Positions 1 through 7,239 of a stretch of DNA of 64,000 nt are shown here, in pieces. The stretch comes from a virus: positions 1-64,000 of IMG/VR virus record IMGVR_UViG_3300043598_000004; one strand, given 5' to 3'. Position 1 is the first letter of the stretch. Each line of letters starts with the position of its first letter. Position numbers and translations under genes: made by a program. The notes under the pieces are model-generated. The model worked only from the letters and a program-made list of their open reading frames with translations, did not search any database and was not told where the DNA came from.

Positions 1-258
1 TAGGATCGTGCCAGTGTATGCATCCCCTGCATTGCAATAGTAAACATGCTCACGGTTGCGTTTATGCCATCCGAGATATTCAACGCCGCAGGTTTTCAGG
101 ATGGCGTCTATTTGCGCTCGTGCTTCCTTCCTGTCGGCCACAGTGCGCCACACTTGACGGATTGCCCGAGCATCATCGGCTGTAACGTCTTTGATTGACA
201 TGAGAGCTTTGACACTGGCGCATTTGCGATCGGACAGGGAATAACCTGATTTAGACAT
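1..258 (-). CDS. Hypothetical protein, 3' end outside window
   Basis: Open frame of 86 codons read leftward from ATG 258 and cut by the window edge. A GAGGAT ribosome site sits just before the start and overlaps the stop of the upstream gene (TGAGGATCAC-ATG). The visible part is a mixed helical N-terminus rich in Lys/Arg followed by YCNAGDAYTGTIL, a motif style I associate with small plasmid and phage proteins of proteobacteria. No function can be assigned. Confidence 0.7.
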   Translation of the reverse strand, partial: MSKSGYSLSDRKCASVKALMSIKDVTADDARAIRQVWRTVADRKEARAQIDAILKTCGVEYLGWHKRNREHVYYCNAGDAYTGTIL

Positions 259-265
259 GTGATCC

Positions 266-589
266 TCAGCTGTAATAGGTTGCGCAAATGACATATTCAG
301 AATCATCATCGTCGAATTTAATCAGGACACCAGAAAAGAAACTATCCGAATGGTAGCCATTGAATTTTTCCCATTGTGGGCGCTGGCAGTGTGGCGCGAT
401 GCTGCGATCGATCCTTATGAATTCATGAAGATCATAGGTCCAGCCTTTGTATCGAACAAAGGAAGCATCGGACTGCTTTTCTTCATCGTCGAGATAATCG
501 AATTCCTTGCGTTCCTTATCCGTTAGGTCCCACCAATAGATAGTCTCGCGAGCTTGCCAATTACATTTGATCTTCAGAGTGTCGGACAT
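266..589 (-). CDS. Small acidic protein of plasmid/phage type
   Basis: 107 aa, no signal peptide or membrane segment. The combination of CNWQARETIYWWDL near the N-terminus and GYHSDSFFSGVLIKF near the C-terminus is typical of a conserved hypothetical family that I know from conjugative plasmids and some phages of proteobacteria. The function of that family is unknown to me. The start is supported by a GGGGGAA sequence that overlaps the previous stop; the gene is the second last of the leftward series. Confidence 0.8.
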   Translation of the reverse strand: MSDTLKIKCNWQARETIYWWDLTDKERKEFDYLDDEEKQSDASFVRYKGWTYDLHEFIRIDRSIAPHCQRPQWEKFNGYHSDSFFSGVLIKFDDDDSEYVICATYYS

Positions 590-592
590 GGT

Positions 593-988
593 TTATTCCC
601 CCACGTAGTAAAACACTTCGTCACCCGATGCATAGATGCGTGAGCTTATCTGTCCACGCTCGCTAAGCTTTTCGTATGCGTTCCAATCGGGATTGGTAGT
701 GTTTAGGTCTGCTTCCCTGATATCCCCTGCAACCATCTGAATAAACAGTGCGTTTAAATCCTTGTCGGACATGTTAGCTATCTCCTCTGTGTCCCAAGCT
801 CCAAACCCTTTGATATAGCGCCTGAACTCCTCACGTTGATCCTCCGTGGCAATCATCAGATAGTCGTCGCTATCGTCCAATGCTGCATTCCACGTATCGG
901 CAGCTGCGTTATCTCCTATCTCGGCGCGACTGGCTGAATAATCCATAGGGGTAGCATTGCGAAAGAAAAGCGTAATGTTAATTTCCAT
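593..988 (-). CDS. Small hypothetical protein of plasmid/phage type
   Basis: 131 aa, strongly acidic. It contains MSDKDLNALFIQMVAGDIRE around residues 73-92, a sequence pattern seen in a widespread plasmid/phage hypothetical family often found beside the preceding gene. AAAGGA lies 11 bases before ATG 988. No catalytic motif is visible. Co-occurrence with the neighbouring plasmid-like genes suggests a cassette acquired as a block. Confidence 0.8.
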   Translation of the reverse strand: MEINITLFFRNATPMDYSASRAEIGDNAAADTWNAALDDSDDYLMIATEDQREEFRRYIKGFGAWDTEEIANMSDKDLNALFIQMVAGDIREADLNTTNPDWNAYEKLSERGQISSRIYASGDEVFYYVGE

Positions 989-993
989 GATGG

Positions 994-1647
994 TTAGGTC
1001 CTTTCCTTCCTGTCCTGCAAATAGTCGTGAACCTTAAACAGGCGCCCAATATCCTTTGTAGCGTTTTCAATCCATTGATCAAATAACCCGTTTCCCCTAT
1101 AGCCTTCCATTAGGGACAATTCGTTATCTTCAGTAAATCGTCCGTAGCTTTCCTGTCGTGCATACGCTTCAATCAGGGTTCCATATTGGTTATGGTCCCA
1201 TTCATTGAATGGACCCCAGTCGTTCACGTCAGGCGAATAGGAGGAAATAAACCCGCTACGCGAAGTAAAGCGCTCCTCTGCCAATTGAGCAAGATCGCCT
1301 TTGCTTGTCGCTTTACGAATGGCGCGAAGGTCTTTCAATGTGACGAAAGCAAATATGCGATCGGTCGTAAAATTGTATTCCCGTGGAAAAACGAGCGTTT
1401 CGAATTTCATGCTCGGGATTTTGAAATACTGCGCGAAGCTATCTGCATAGGCTTTAGCGTATTCGAGATGCACCTTGCCAAAATCGCAAGCATCAAACAA
1501 TCGGGATTGCAACCCTTGATTAGAATCGTCGCCTGTCTGCCTGTCGGAAAACATGCGCTCGATTGTTTGATCAATTTCATCATCATGATATGAATTATAA
1601 AAACCCGAGAATGGAATAGTCGTGCTTCGCATTTGTGGCTTTGTCAT
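994..1647 (-). CDS. Hypothetical protein of plasmid/phage type (217 aa)
   Basis: The frame can be read from 1761, but the start at 1647 is preferred because ATG there overlaps the stop of the upstream gene (TAATG), giving translational coupling. The N-terminus IPFSGFYNSYHDDEID, the central FPREYNFTTDRIFAF and SRSGFISSYSPDVNDWGPF are hallmarks of a conserved hypothetical family on plasmids and phages. Function unknown; likely cytoplasmic. Confidence 0.8.
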   Translation of the reverse strand: MTKPQMRSTTIPFSGFYNSYHDDEIDQTIERMFSDRQTGDDSNQGLQSRLFDACDFGKVHLEYAKAYADSFAQYFKIPSMKFETLVFPREYNFTTDRIFAFVTLKDLRAIRKATSKGDLAQLAEERFTSRSGFISSYSPDVNDWGPFNEWDHNQYGTLIEAYARQESYGRFTEDNELSLMEGYRGNGLFDQWIENATKDIGRLFKVHDYLQDRKERT

Positions 1648-2279
1648 TACATATTCCCGTATGTCGCGAGCTTTTCGCGATTGTCCCGGATGCTTTCGAC
1701 AAGCTCCGTTATTTCGTCCCTGACGTATTCCATGCAAGCCTTGTGGCGCAGTGCGATGCATTCCCGTAGGCGCGTAAGCTCCCCTTCAATGGTTGATTCA
1801 AGCTCGCACATTTCATGAAATTTGACATCGTAGGATTGTTGATCCTCTGCAAACACGCGTGCATGTTCATCGGCCATGTGTGCAGCATCATTTTCATCGT
1901 CGAATATCTCGGGGAAATAGACCCTTTCGTCGTTGGCTGTCCACCTATAACCCGCAATGATCCGACCATGGGTCAATCGCGCAATGATGCCTATTGCCGT
2001 TTCGTCACAGTCAACGTCTGAATACCATCCCTTATGCCTAGAGCGCTCCAGCACATCATGGCAATCTTTTTCCCCTCTGAATTGTTCCCCATGGTAACTG
2101 GCCCAAATGGGTTTATTCCGGTTTGATCCTTCGTCCAATCCGGTATGGCTTTTCAACGTGGCAAACCTGACATTGCGCCATGTCATAGGACGGACCCATT
2201 TAGGCAGCATAGCTTCCTGCTTAAACATGGCTAGGCGAGCTTTTGCACCGATCTTCAGCTGTGGATAGGTAGTGGGCAT
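1647..2279 (-). CDS. Hypothetical protein of plasmid/phage type (210 aa)
   Basis: A GTAGGAGCTTAAGAC leader before ATG 2279 supplies a good ribosome site and overlaps the upstream stop. Residues about 75-140 (GWYSDVDCDETAIGIIARL, HGRIIAGYRWTANDERVYF, MADEHARVFAE) match a plasmid/phage hypothetical family I recognise by pattern only. The C-terminal 70 residues are predicted helical. Function unknown. Confidence 0.8.
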   Translation of the reverse strand: MPTTYPQLKIGAKARLAMFKQEAMLPKWVRPMTWRNVRFATLKSHTGLDEGSNRNKPIWASYHGEQFRGEKDCHDVLERSRHKGWYSDVDCDETAIGIIARLTHGRIIAGYRWTANDERVYFPEIFDDENDAAHMADEHARVFAEDQQSYDVKFHEMCELESTIEGELTRLRECIALRHKACMEYVRDEITELVESIRDNREKLATYGNM

Positions 2280-2282
2280 GTC

Positions 2283-2735
2283 TTAAGCTCCTACGGTCGT
2301 TTGAATGCGTGCATACGGGTCAATCTCAATCGACCCGAGATGATGAAACGTATCGCTAATGAAGTCTTTAATCTGGCGCTTGTCGCGACCCGTAACCCTG
2401 ATTGAATAATCCGAGATGAGCGACGCAGTAATAATTACTTGATGCTCCGTCCAGCCACAGTAAAACCCGTTGTCATCCATATGATGAAAATCGGCATTGA
2501 ATACGAGCTTATCGACAGTCGATTTATCCATGTCGAGCTTGGTGCCAGAATCAAACCCGGACCCGCTAGGCGCATGAGCTTTCATCAGAGCTTGAATGCT
2601 GTCCCTATGATGCTCTGCCATGTCGCGCCAATGCTTAGAGCTTGCATCGGGATGCTCGCATGTATTGGCCTTGTCCTGACAATTGACCATGGCTTGCAAC
2701 AATTGAGCAATGGCTGAATAGAATTTGACTTGCAT
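2283..2735 (-). CDS. Hypothetical protein of plasmid/phage type (150 aa)
   Basis: The start at 2735 is chosen because it lies directly against the upstream stop at 2737; the open frame continues to 2804 without support. SGSGFDSGTKLD, FHHMDDNGFYCGWTEHQVIITASL and RVTGRDKRQIKDFI form a recognisable pattern of a plasmid/phage hypothetical family. The protein looks soluble and alpha/beta; no active site is evident. Confidence 0.78.
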   Translation of the reverse strand: MQVKFYSAIAQLLQAMVNCQDKANTCEHPDASSKHWRDMAEHHRDSIQALMKAHAPSGSGFDSGTKLDMDKSTVDKLVFNADFHHMDDNGFYCGWTEHQVIITASLISDYSIRVTGRDKRQIKDFISDTFHHLGSIEIDPYARIQTTVGA

Positions 2736-2736
2736 G

Positions 2737-3132
2737 TTATTTCGCTCCGATGATGAACGTGCGATTGTCGGCAGTGAATTGCAATCCACCATAAAGACCC
2801 ACATATAGAAAATCCGACAATGGCAGATCGCCTACGATTTTCGCCAATCGTTTCTTTTGAGCTTCCTTGCGTTTTTCGTACATATCTGCACCATCGTTCC
2901 AAATGCGCGATTGATAGGCGTTAGCTTGCTCCGTCGTCATTTTGCGCATTTGCGCATCCTCATATTCCCCCTTGTATCCATTGCAGTGCCACACTTCATT
3001 GGCCATGATGCTATTGGCTAGGCTATTGAGCTTGATTGCGGTATCAGCTGCCGTAAAGGCGCTAATTTTCTTTTGCCCGTAGTGCGAAGCGAGTAAGGCT
3101 GACAACATGGAAACACTTTGATTTTTGGTCAT
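2737..3132 (-). CDS. Hypothetical protein (131 aa)
   Basis: Soluble, basic in the middle (KRKEAQKKRL) with a hydrophobic C-terminal segment, LYGGLQFTADNRTFIIG. It begins a tight four-gene run (3132 to 994) with overlapping or abutting ends. A leader motif, TCAATCC-TTCAATCC, lies at 3148-3164, so a transcript may start upstream. I do not recognise the family. Confidence 0.7.
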   Translation of the reverse strand: MTKNQSVSMLSALLASHYGQKKISAFTAADTAIKLNSLANSIMANEVWHCNGYKGEYEDAQMRKMTTEQANAYQSRIWNDGADMYEKRKEAQKKRLAKIVGDLPLSDFLYVGLYGGLQFTADNRTFIIGAK

Positions 3133-3184
3133 TTGGAGAAACCTATAGGGATTGAAGGATTGACTAACAGGGAAACGAATTTAT

Positions 3185-3481
3185 CTAGCTGCGATCGGAA
3201 ATGACATTGCGACCCGTAACGCGGGCGATATGCTTTGTCGTCTCGTGCAGGTTATAGGACGTGAACACAATTCCCCCGTATTTGGCGCTAACGTCGCCAG
3301 TGCGCTCTTCCTCTGTATTCAACCAAAAATAGGCGCAGACATAGCGCGGGTTTCCATTTACATCATTGTTGATATGGGTCCAGTCAATCACGTCAGGAGA
3401 TTTACGAGATTTACGAGCTTTACGAGCTTCCCCCTGCGCGATAATGGCATTGGCAAAGGATGCGTTCTTTAGGATGGCCAT
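3185..3481 (-). CDS. Small hypothetical protein of plasmid/phage type
   Basis: 98 aa from ATG 3481, preceded by GAAAGGA. The N-terminal Lys/Arg/Ser tract (ARKARKSRKSPD) is followed by DVNGNPRYVCAYFWL and GGIVFTSYNLHETTKHI, a pattern seen in hypothetical proteins of proteobacterial plasmids and phages. The DNA of the basic tract contains short direct repeats (acgagatttacgagctttacgagc, near 3408-3430). Function unknown. Confidence 0.72.
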   Translation of the reverse strand: MAILKNASFANAIIAQGEARKARKSRKSPDVIDWTHINNDVNGNPRYVCAYFWLNTEEERTGDVSAKYGGIVFTSYNLHETTKHIARVTGRNVISDRS

Positions 3482-3495
3482 GGCTATAGGTCCTT

Positions 3496-3711
3496 TCAAA
3501 GCCCAAGGAAACGGGCCAGAAAGCCACGGGAATGGGTCGCAGGACCCGCGAGCAAGCTCGACAAGCTCGGGCCTTGATTGCGCTTCGCTTGCGCTAGCTG
3601 GACCCGTGCGAGCGATCGGGCTTTGTCGGCGTTGCGCTCGGATTGACGTTCAATGTATTCCGTCCATTCGAGTGCCACATGTGCACGTTGATTCTGGCGA
3701 CTAAGGATCAT
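3496..3711 (-). CDS. Small basic hypothetical protein (71 aa)
   Basis: Starts at ATG 3711 with a clear GGAGC ribosome site. Rich in Arg/Ala/Gln and probably helical; no recognisable domain. It lies just downstream of two strong palindromes (3746-3788), so it may be the first gene of a regulated leftward unit. Confidence 0.55.
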   Translation of the reverse strand: MILSRQNQRAHVALEWTEYIERQSERNADKARSLARVQLAQAKRNQGPSLSSLLAGPATHSRGFLARFLGL

Positions 3712-3726
3712 TTCAAAAGCTCCGAT

Positions 3727-3745
3727 GGTGGATTAAAGGATTGAC
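3727..3745 (-). promoter_or_regulatory. Leader motif upstream of a leftward gene
   Basis: Read leftward this is GTCAATCCTTTAATCCACC. Related leaders lie at 3148-3164 and 4086-4096 (leftward), at 60731-60749 before the MazG-like gene, and at 20873-20883 (rightward). The shared core is TCAATCC followed by AATCC/CACC. The role is unknown. Confidence 0.4.
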
Positions 3746-3762
3746 GATATGCAGTGCATATC
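3746..3762. promoter_or_regulatory. Perfect 17-bp palindrome, operator candidate
   Basis: GATATGCAGTGCATATC is a perfect palindrome around one central base, located between the stop of the 3798-4073 gene and the start of the 3496-3711 gene. It abuts a second inverted repeat. The geometry fits a dimeric repressor site; no cognate regulator can be named. Confidence 0.5.
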
Positions 3763-3763
3763 C

Positions 3764-3788
3764 GATTGCCAACGATCTATTGGCAATC
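3764..3788. promoter_or_regulatory. Inverted repeat GATTGCCAA-N7-TTGGCAATC, operator candidate
   Basis: Perfect 9-bp arms separated by 7 bases, adjacent to the 3746-3762 palindrome. The core TTGCCAA/TTGGCAA recurs with 8-base spacing at 5966-5987, between two rightward genes, suggesting that one regulator acts on both gene blocks. Confidence 0.5.
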
Positions 3789-3797
3789 AGCTAAGCG

Positions 3798-4073
3798 CTA
3801 CTTACAAATATGTTGAAACAGTCGCCCTGCGCTCATTTCGGCGCCACATGACGGACATTCACAGCGAACCCGATGGACTGACGATTTACGACCCGATGCT
3901 TTAGGCACGAAAGGCGAAACCCAAACCTTGACCCCTTGGATATCGCGAGCGGGCATCCCTTCCAAGGGGAGCTTCGCTTTGTCAGGAAGACCGAGATAGG
4001 CGCGCATTTGGCTACTGTGGGCATTCCACGTGGCATGCACGGGGTCAGCGAAAAAGTATTTACCTTTGATCAT
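3798..4073 (-). CDS. Small zinc-finger-like protein (91 aa)
   Basis: The N-terminal half (ATWNAHSSQMRAYLGLPDKAKLP) is unassigned. The C-terminal 25 residues carry CECPSCGAEM...HICK, four Cys and one His spaced as in a small zinc ribbon. A leader with the CTCAATCCACC motif and AGCTCC lies before ATG 4073. It may be a nucleic-acid-binding accessory protein; this is inference from the Cys pattern alone. Confidence 0.65.
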   Translation of the reverse strand: MIKGKYFFADPVHATWNAHSSQMRAYLGLPDKAKLPLEGMPARDIQGVKVWVSPFVPKASGRKSSVHRVRCECPSCGAEMSAGRLFQHICK

Positions 4074-4099
4074 TGGAGCTTTCTAGGTGGATTGAGGAT

Positions 4100-4228
4100 T
4101 CAGACAGGGATGAAAAGAAACTTTGCGCCATTCGCAATAGCGACGCGTGCAGCTGTGCGCCATGCAATGCCATAGGCGCGCTTTTCTAGAGCTTGCGCCA
4201 GAGTGAGGATGGGTTTAAGGGCTTGCAT
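4100..4228 (-). CDS. Very small basic peptide gene (42 aa)
   Basis: ATG 4228 lies 8 bases after the stop of the upstream gene and the frame ends at TGA 4100. The product is MQALKPILTLAQALEKRAYG followed by an Ala/Arg-rich half. There is only weak ribosome-site support, but the position fills the gap in an otherwise tight leftward series. No family recognised. Confidence 0.4.
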   Translation of the reverse strand: MQALKPILTLAQALEKRAYGIAWRTAARVAIANGAKFLFIPV

Positions 4229-4235
4229 GGTTTAT

Positions 4236-4724
4236 TCAGCCTTGTGTATCGTAGGCGTCCTGCAATGCCACGTAATCAACGTTGCATTTGCTCGACACGG
4301 TATATAGGGCATCGGGGAATTCCTGCCCGCATTTGATACATCCATTGAGAATTTCGAGAGCTTGACTAATGCTCGCTTCCAAATAATTACAATTGGCATG
4401 TCCACTAGCTGCATTGATTGCAAAATCTGCCGTGAATTCCTCAAGGTTGCACCATCCTTCAGTCAACCCGCATTTGCGGCAATAGGTCAAATAGTTTTGA
4501 TATGCCGTCGCAACATCAGGAATAAGACTGCCGTCAGCACACAAGCCAATTTGCACGCATGCCGTCTGCATTGCGTCAATTTTGTCGTCCGTGAAATAGT
4601 CGGCGCCGGATTGACGCACACCATCGATTAAGAATTTAGCGATGTATTCGTCCTGCGATGCATCGCGATAGACGACGGCAGTTTTATTGCCATTGACGAA
4701 GGAAGCGAGCTTGCGATTGGCCAT
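4236..4724 (-). CDS. Hypothetical protein (162 aa), first gene of leftward series
   Basis: The open frame extends to 4937, but the start at 4724 (MANRKLASFVNGNKTAVVY) is preferred because the N-terminal extension is low quality and would run into the control region. Several Cys residues are spread through residues 60-150 without a clear zinc motif. The gene is promoter-proximal to the leftward block. Function unknown. Confidence 0.65.
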   Translation of the reverse strand: MANRKLASFVNGNKTAVVYRDASQDEYIAKFLIDGVRQSGADYFTDDKIDAMQTACVQIGLCADGSLIPDVATAYQNYLTYCRKCGLTEGWCNLEEFTADFAINAASGHANCNYLEASISQALEILNGCIKCGQEFPDALYTVSSKCNVDYVALQDAYDTQG

Positions 4725-4801
4725 GGTGTCGAGCTTTCTAGAGTGAGTCTGAAGGGTCCTGCCGGGTTGGCTAGGTTTTCCCCTCCCCGTAGGGAAATGA
4801 C

Positions 4802-4831
4802 AGTATGACAGCTGCATAGAGTGTCGTGCAA
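4802..4831 (-). promoter_or_regulatory. Leftward sigma70-like promoter candidate
   Basis: Read on the minus strand: TTGCAC, 18-base spacer, CATACT. It lies about 80 bases before ATG 4724, the first gene of the leftward block. Match to consensus is moderate. Confidence 0.35.
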
Positions 4832-4886
4832 GTAGTTTCGTGAGCTTTAACACAAGTCTCGGCACAAAGACGACAGATATCCGGCA

Positions 4887-4902
4887 TTTTGTCCGGGTAA
4901 AA
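4887..4902. promoter_or_regulatory. Degenerate copy of the 16-bp palindromic operator
   Basis: TTTTGTCCGGGTAAAA differs at two positions from the perfect palindrome at 5141-5156. It is placed upstream of the leftward promoter candidate. Confidence 0.45.
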
Positions 4903-4949
4903 CCTGAAAACCCCGTTTCCAGCCTGTCGAAAAGCACTCAAAACGACCC

Positions 4950-4978
4950 CTAAAAACGGGGTCCGTCGCGCCCCGTTT
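4950..4978 (-). terminator. Leftward Rho-independent terminator-like hairpin
   Basis: On the minus strand AAACGGGG, a 9-base loop and CCCCGTTT are followed by a short T run (TTTTTA). It lies upstream of the leftward genes rather than after them, so it may stop leftward transcription entering from 5 kb, or act as an attenuator. Confidence 0.45.
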
Positions 4979-5140
4979 CTCCTCTGTAGCGCATCCCTAG
5001 TGAACCCGTTTTTGGACGGACCCTGACGACAGGACCTATCTGGACCCGTCAGCTAGGCGCCGGACCCTTGCCCGCTCCTCTGCGCTCATGTCCCGTCGCA
5101 GGAAACGCCGCTAACCCATTGATTTTCCTCAAAATCTGGG

Positions 5141-5156
5141 TTTTACCCGGGTAAAA
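5141..5156. promoter_or_regulatory. Perfect 16-bp palindrome, operator candidate
   Basis: TTTTACCCGGGTAAAA is a perfect palindrome in the divergent control region. A two-mismatch copy lies 254 bases to the left. Paired sites of this form in a divergent phage region fit a repressor that could bridge or separately control both directions. Confidence 0.55.
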
Positions 5157-5182
5157 TGGTCCTCAAAATGATTCTGAACCTA

Positions 5183-5192
5183 TCTCTAGAGA
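5183..5192. promoter_or_regulatory. TCTCTAGAGA palindrome
   Basis: A 10-bp palindrome also present three times (one copy ending in T) at 63919-63987 and once inside the polymerase gene at 57324-57333. Chance occurrence of a single copy is possible; the clustering elsewhere makes it worth marking. Confidence 0.35.
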
Positions 5193-5248
5193 GCCCCTCC
5201 ATCGACCCCCTGCCGTTCTGTAGAGATGAATTCCCCTCTGAACCTTTT

Positions 5249-5343
5249 CCTTACTTGACAGACCTCGCCGGTTCTAAACGGCGGCATCGGCCAGGCTCAA
5301 GGCTCGACCTGGACCTTACTTGACGAACCTCGCCGGGTCTGAA
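5249..5343. repeat. Two 30-bp direct repeats
   Basis: Copies at 5249-5278 and 5314-5343 match at 26 of 30 positions and start 65 bases apart. Each contains CTTACTTGAC followed by ACCTCGCCGG. Each contains a TTGAC -35-like hexamer, but neither has a good -10, so they may be protein-binding sites rather than promoters. Confidence 0.5.
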
Positions 5344-5373
5344 TTGTGAGATTGGCCTTGACACTCTTAAAAT
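5344..5373 (+). promoter_or_regulatory. Rightward promoter candidate
   Basis: TTGTGA, 18-base spacer, TAAAAT (5 of 6 to the -10 consensus), about 40 bases before the first rightward gene. A perfect TTGACA at 5358-5363 has no good -10 at the right distance and is considered less likely. Confidence 0.45.
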
Positions 5374-5414
5374 GTGTGGCACAGTAGCGTCTTTATTCAT
5401 TGCATAGGAGCTTT

Positions 5415-5612
5415 ATGGACCAGGAACAGATCACCATCGAAGTCAAGGTAACGCTCACCGGGTACGACACGATCGTCACCATGGGCAACCGCTGCACCAT
5501 CACCCCATGGCCGCACTTCGCCGATGCCAACGAGAACGCGTTGATGGCGTGCCGCATGTTCAGCGACCCCGAGGGCGCAGCGGACATCATGCGAGTCATC
5601 CGCAATGCTTGA
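5415..5612 (+). CDS. Small hypothetical protein (65 aa), first rightward gene
   Basis: ATG 5415 is preceded by AGGAGC with ideal spacing. The N-terminus ITIEVKVTLTGYDTIVTMGN looks like a beta-rich domain and the C-terminus is helical. It heads a long coupled operon; its end overlaps the next start. Function unknown. Confidence 0.7.
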   Translation: MDQEQITIEVKVTLTGYDTIVTMGNRCTITPWPHFADANENALMACRMFSDPEGAADIMRVIRNA

Positions 5613-5952
5613 CCACCAGGCCGCTGCACTCACCACCGCGCTTCAAGCTGCGCTCCTCACACCGGATACCGACGTGACCACACCCATCGACCCCGCGAGC
5701 CTCACGTCCAGGATCGGCGAATTGCATCTCTGCGGGTCGCTCGGCACGGTGGCAAGGGTGACGGTGCCCATCGGTGTACGCGAGCTTCCTGAGTTCGTCG
5801 TCGACCAGCGGGCCAGCATGCGCAGCAACGTGTACTCGGCGATCCGTCGCGCCAGTGATCGGACGGGCCACGTGTACAGCCAGGAAGTGACGCATGTGCT
5901 GATGCCGAGTGGCAAGCTCTTCATCCTGGCCGTCATCACCCGCGAAGAATAG
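5605..5952 (+). CDS. Hypothetical protein (115 aa)
   Basis: Start overlaps the previous stop by 8 bases. Mixed alpha/beta sequence with no Cys cluster or membrane segment; contains HVYSQEVTHVLMPSGKLFIL near the C-terminus. Family not recognised. Confidence 0.65.
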   Translation: MLDHQAAALTTALQAALLTPDTDVTTPIDPASLTSRIGELHLCGSLGTVARVTVPIGVRELPEFVVDQRASMRSNVYSAIRRASDRTGHVYSQEVTHVLMPSGKLFILAVITREE

Positions 5953-5965
5953 TTCAGACGGCATA

Positions 5966-5987
5966 TTGCCAAGTTGACCATTGGCAA
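5966..5987. promoter_or_regulatory. Inverted repeat TTGCCAA-N8-TTGGCAA
   Basis: Same half-sites as the 3764-3788 element but with 8-base spacing. It sits in the gap between the 5605-5952 gene and the next start. Operator candidate. Confidence 0.45.
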
Positions 5988-6066
5988 GTACAGTCAACAA
6001 CTCGTCAATCACCCCCAAAACGAAATCGGAAATGGTTTTGCCATTTTCAGAAAGGCTTACCACCCT

Positions 6067-6963
6067 ATGACCACCGTAGAGAAGATGCATGTCGTTCTCA
6101 TGGAAACCGAGCGCATAAAACTCCTTGATGAGTTTCTTGATGCCAACGAGATGAGCCCATCGAACAAGGCACGAGATCGTTTACTGCTGTTGACCATGGT
6201 TATCGAGAGCGCTGTCATCGACAAGATGCTTCACAAGTCCACGCACGAAGGCGAACTCAAGACCCTGATGAGCTTGGCCGATGGGTATGCCCAAGCTGTG
6301 CGAAGTAACATCAACGGAGCTATGTCGGTGCATGTCGACACAAGCCGCAAGGCCCTCGAAGACACGCTGCGGATGGCCCTGGCCACGAGCAACGCCGACT
6401 TGGCCAACAAGCTCTTCGTGCAGCATCGCGACCCCGAGGATTGGATGGCGAAGATGCTCGACGACATCATGACGACACTGATGATGGACAAGAACACGGC
6501 CTATAGAGAGATCGTGCCGAAGATTCAGCGCATGGTGCGCGATGCATCATTGATGCAGGACGACTCCGACAACTGGAAAGCGATGGTCACGTTGCTGAAC
6601 AACTTCAGCACGTCATGGTTGAAGGGATGGCCCGACGATGCAACGCAATCGCAGATTGGCACAGCGGCCCGTCAGTTCGTGCGCAATCAAGTCACGGGCC
6701 TGACTGCCATCGTGACGTACCTGGACAGGATTGCCGGCACATCCTGGCGCGAGGACGCACTTAATGGCGAGCACATCGGCAACAAGGTTGTCGAGTTCAT
6801 TCATTCCAGGTACGAGACTGCAAATGACATGTCCACGGTGCTCGATAGCCAGGACAACGAAGAGCGCCATGTCACCTTCATGATCGAAGCTCGACGGATT
6901 GCCAAGCAAGCCTACGAGATGGGCTTCGAGCACGCCGACGATCTGGCCAGGGTGACGCGATAG
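6067..6963 (+). CDS. All-helical hypothetical protein (298 aa)
   Basis: The frame is open from 5974 (TTG), but ATG 6067 has AGAAAGG upstream and starts a consistent sequence. The protein is rich in Leu, Met, Asp and Lys in heptad-like patterns with no transmembrane segment, suggesting a helical, possibly coiled-coil cytoplasmic protein. No known domain recognised. It is one of the larger early genes. Confidence 0.65.
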   Translation: MTTVEKMHVVLMETERIKLLDEFLDANEMSPSNKARDRLLLLTMVIESAVIDKMLHKSTHEGELKTLMSLADGYAQAVRSNINGAMSVHVDTSRKALEDTLRMALATSNADLANKLFVQHRDPEDWMAKMLDDIMTTLMMDKNTAYREIVPKIQRMVRDASLMQDDSDNWKAMVTLLNNFSTSWLKGWPDDATQSQIGTAARQFVRNQVTGLTAIVTYLDRIAGTSWREDALNGEHIGNKVVEFIHSRYETANDMSTVLDSQDNEERHVTFMIEARRIAKQAYEMGFEHADDLARVTR

Positions 6964-6966
6964 ATC

Positions 6967-7236
6967 ATGGACCCACACATCGGATGGTCGCTTGTCTTCA
7001 TCCTCAGTTGCTTCCTGTGCGCGTACCTTGGTTATGCTGCCGGCGAAGCGGCGGGTCGCGCCAAGGGTTGCAAGGTCACGCCGCAAATGATCGAGAAAGC
7101 GACAATGGTGCTTCTCGGCAAGGAACATGATCCAACTCCGCACATCAACTGGATTTGCGCCCGCAACTGGAAGGTCAACGATGTACGCGGACTCATGCGC
7201 CATGCCCTTGTGGAAGCATTCAAGACTGTGACCTGA
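6967..7236 (+). CDS. Small membrane protein (89 aa)
   Basis: Residues 6-29 (GWSLVFILSCFLCAYLGYAAG) form one N-terminal transmembrane helix with small residues; the remainder is soluble and basic. It follows its neighbour by 3 bases. It could be an early inner-membrane effector; no family assigned. Confidence 0.65.
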   Translation: MDPHIGWSLVFILSCFLCAYLGYAAGEAAGRAKGCKVTPQMIEKATMVLLGKEHDPTPHINWICARNWKVNDVRGLMRHALVEAFKTVT

Positions 7237-7239
7237 TCC

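Larger units (their letters stand above)
4725..5414. other. Divergent intergenic control region
   Basis: About 690 bases without a convincing gene, separating the leftward and rightward blocks. It holds a leftward promoter candidate, two related 16-bp palindromic sites, a leftward terminator-like hairpin, a TCTCTAGAGA site, two 30-bp direct repeats and a rightward promoter candidate; each is listed separately. Short G/C stems (variants of AAACGGGG/CCCCGTTT) recur at 4911-5012. Confidence 0.7.

Noticed and set aside
1186-1593. Rightward 135-codon frame in the plasmid-type block
   Set aside because: Opposite a conserved leftward gene; no ribosome site.
5358-5363. Perfect TTGACA as main rightward -35
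   Set aside because: No -10-like hexamer at 16-18 bases; the TAAAAT at 5368 pairs better with TTGTGA at 5344.
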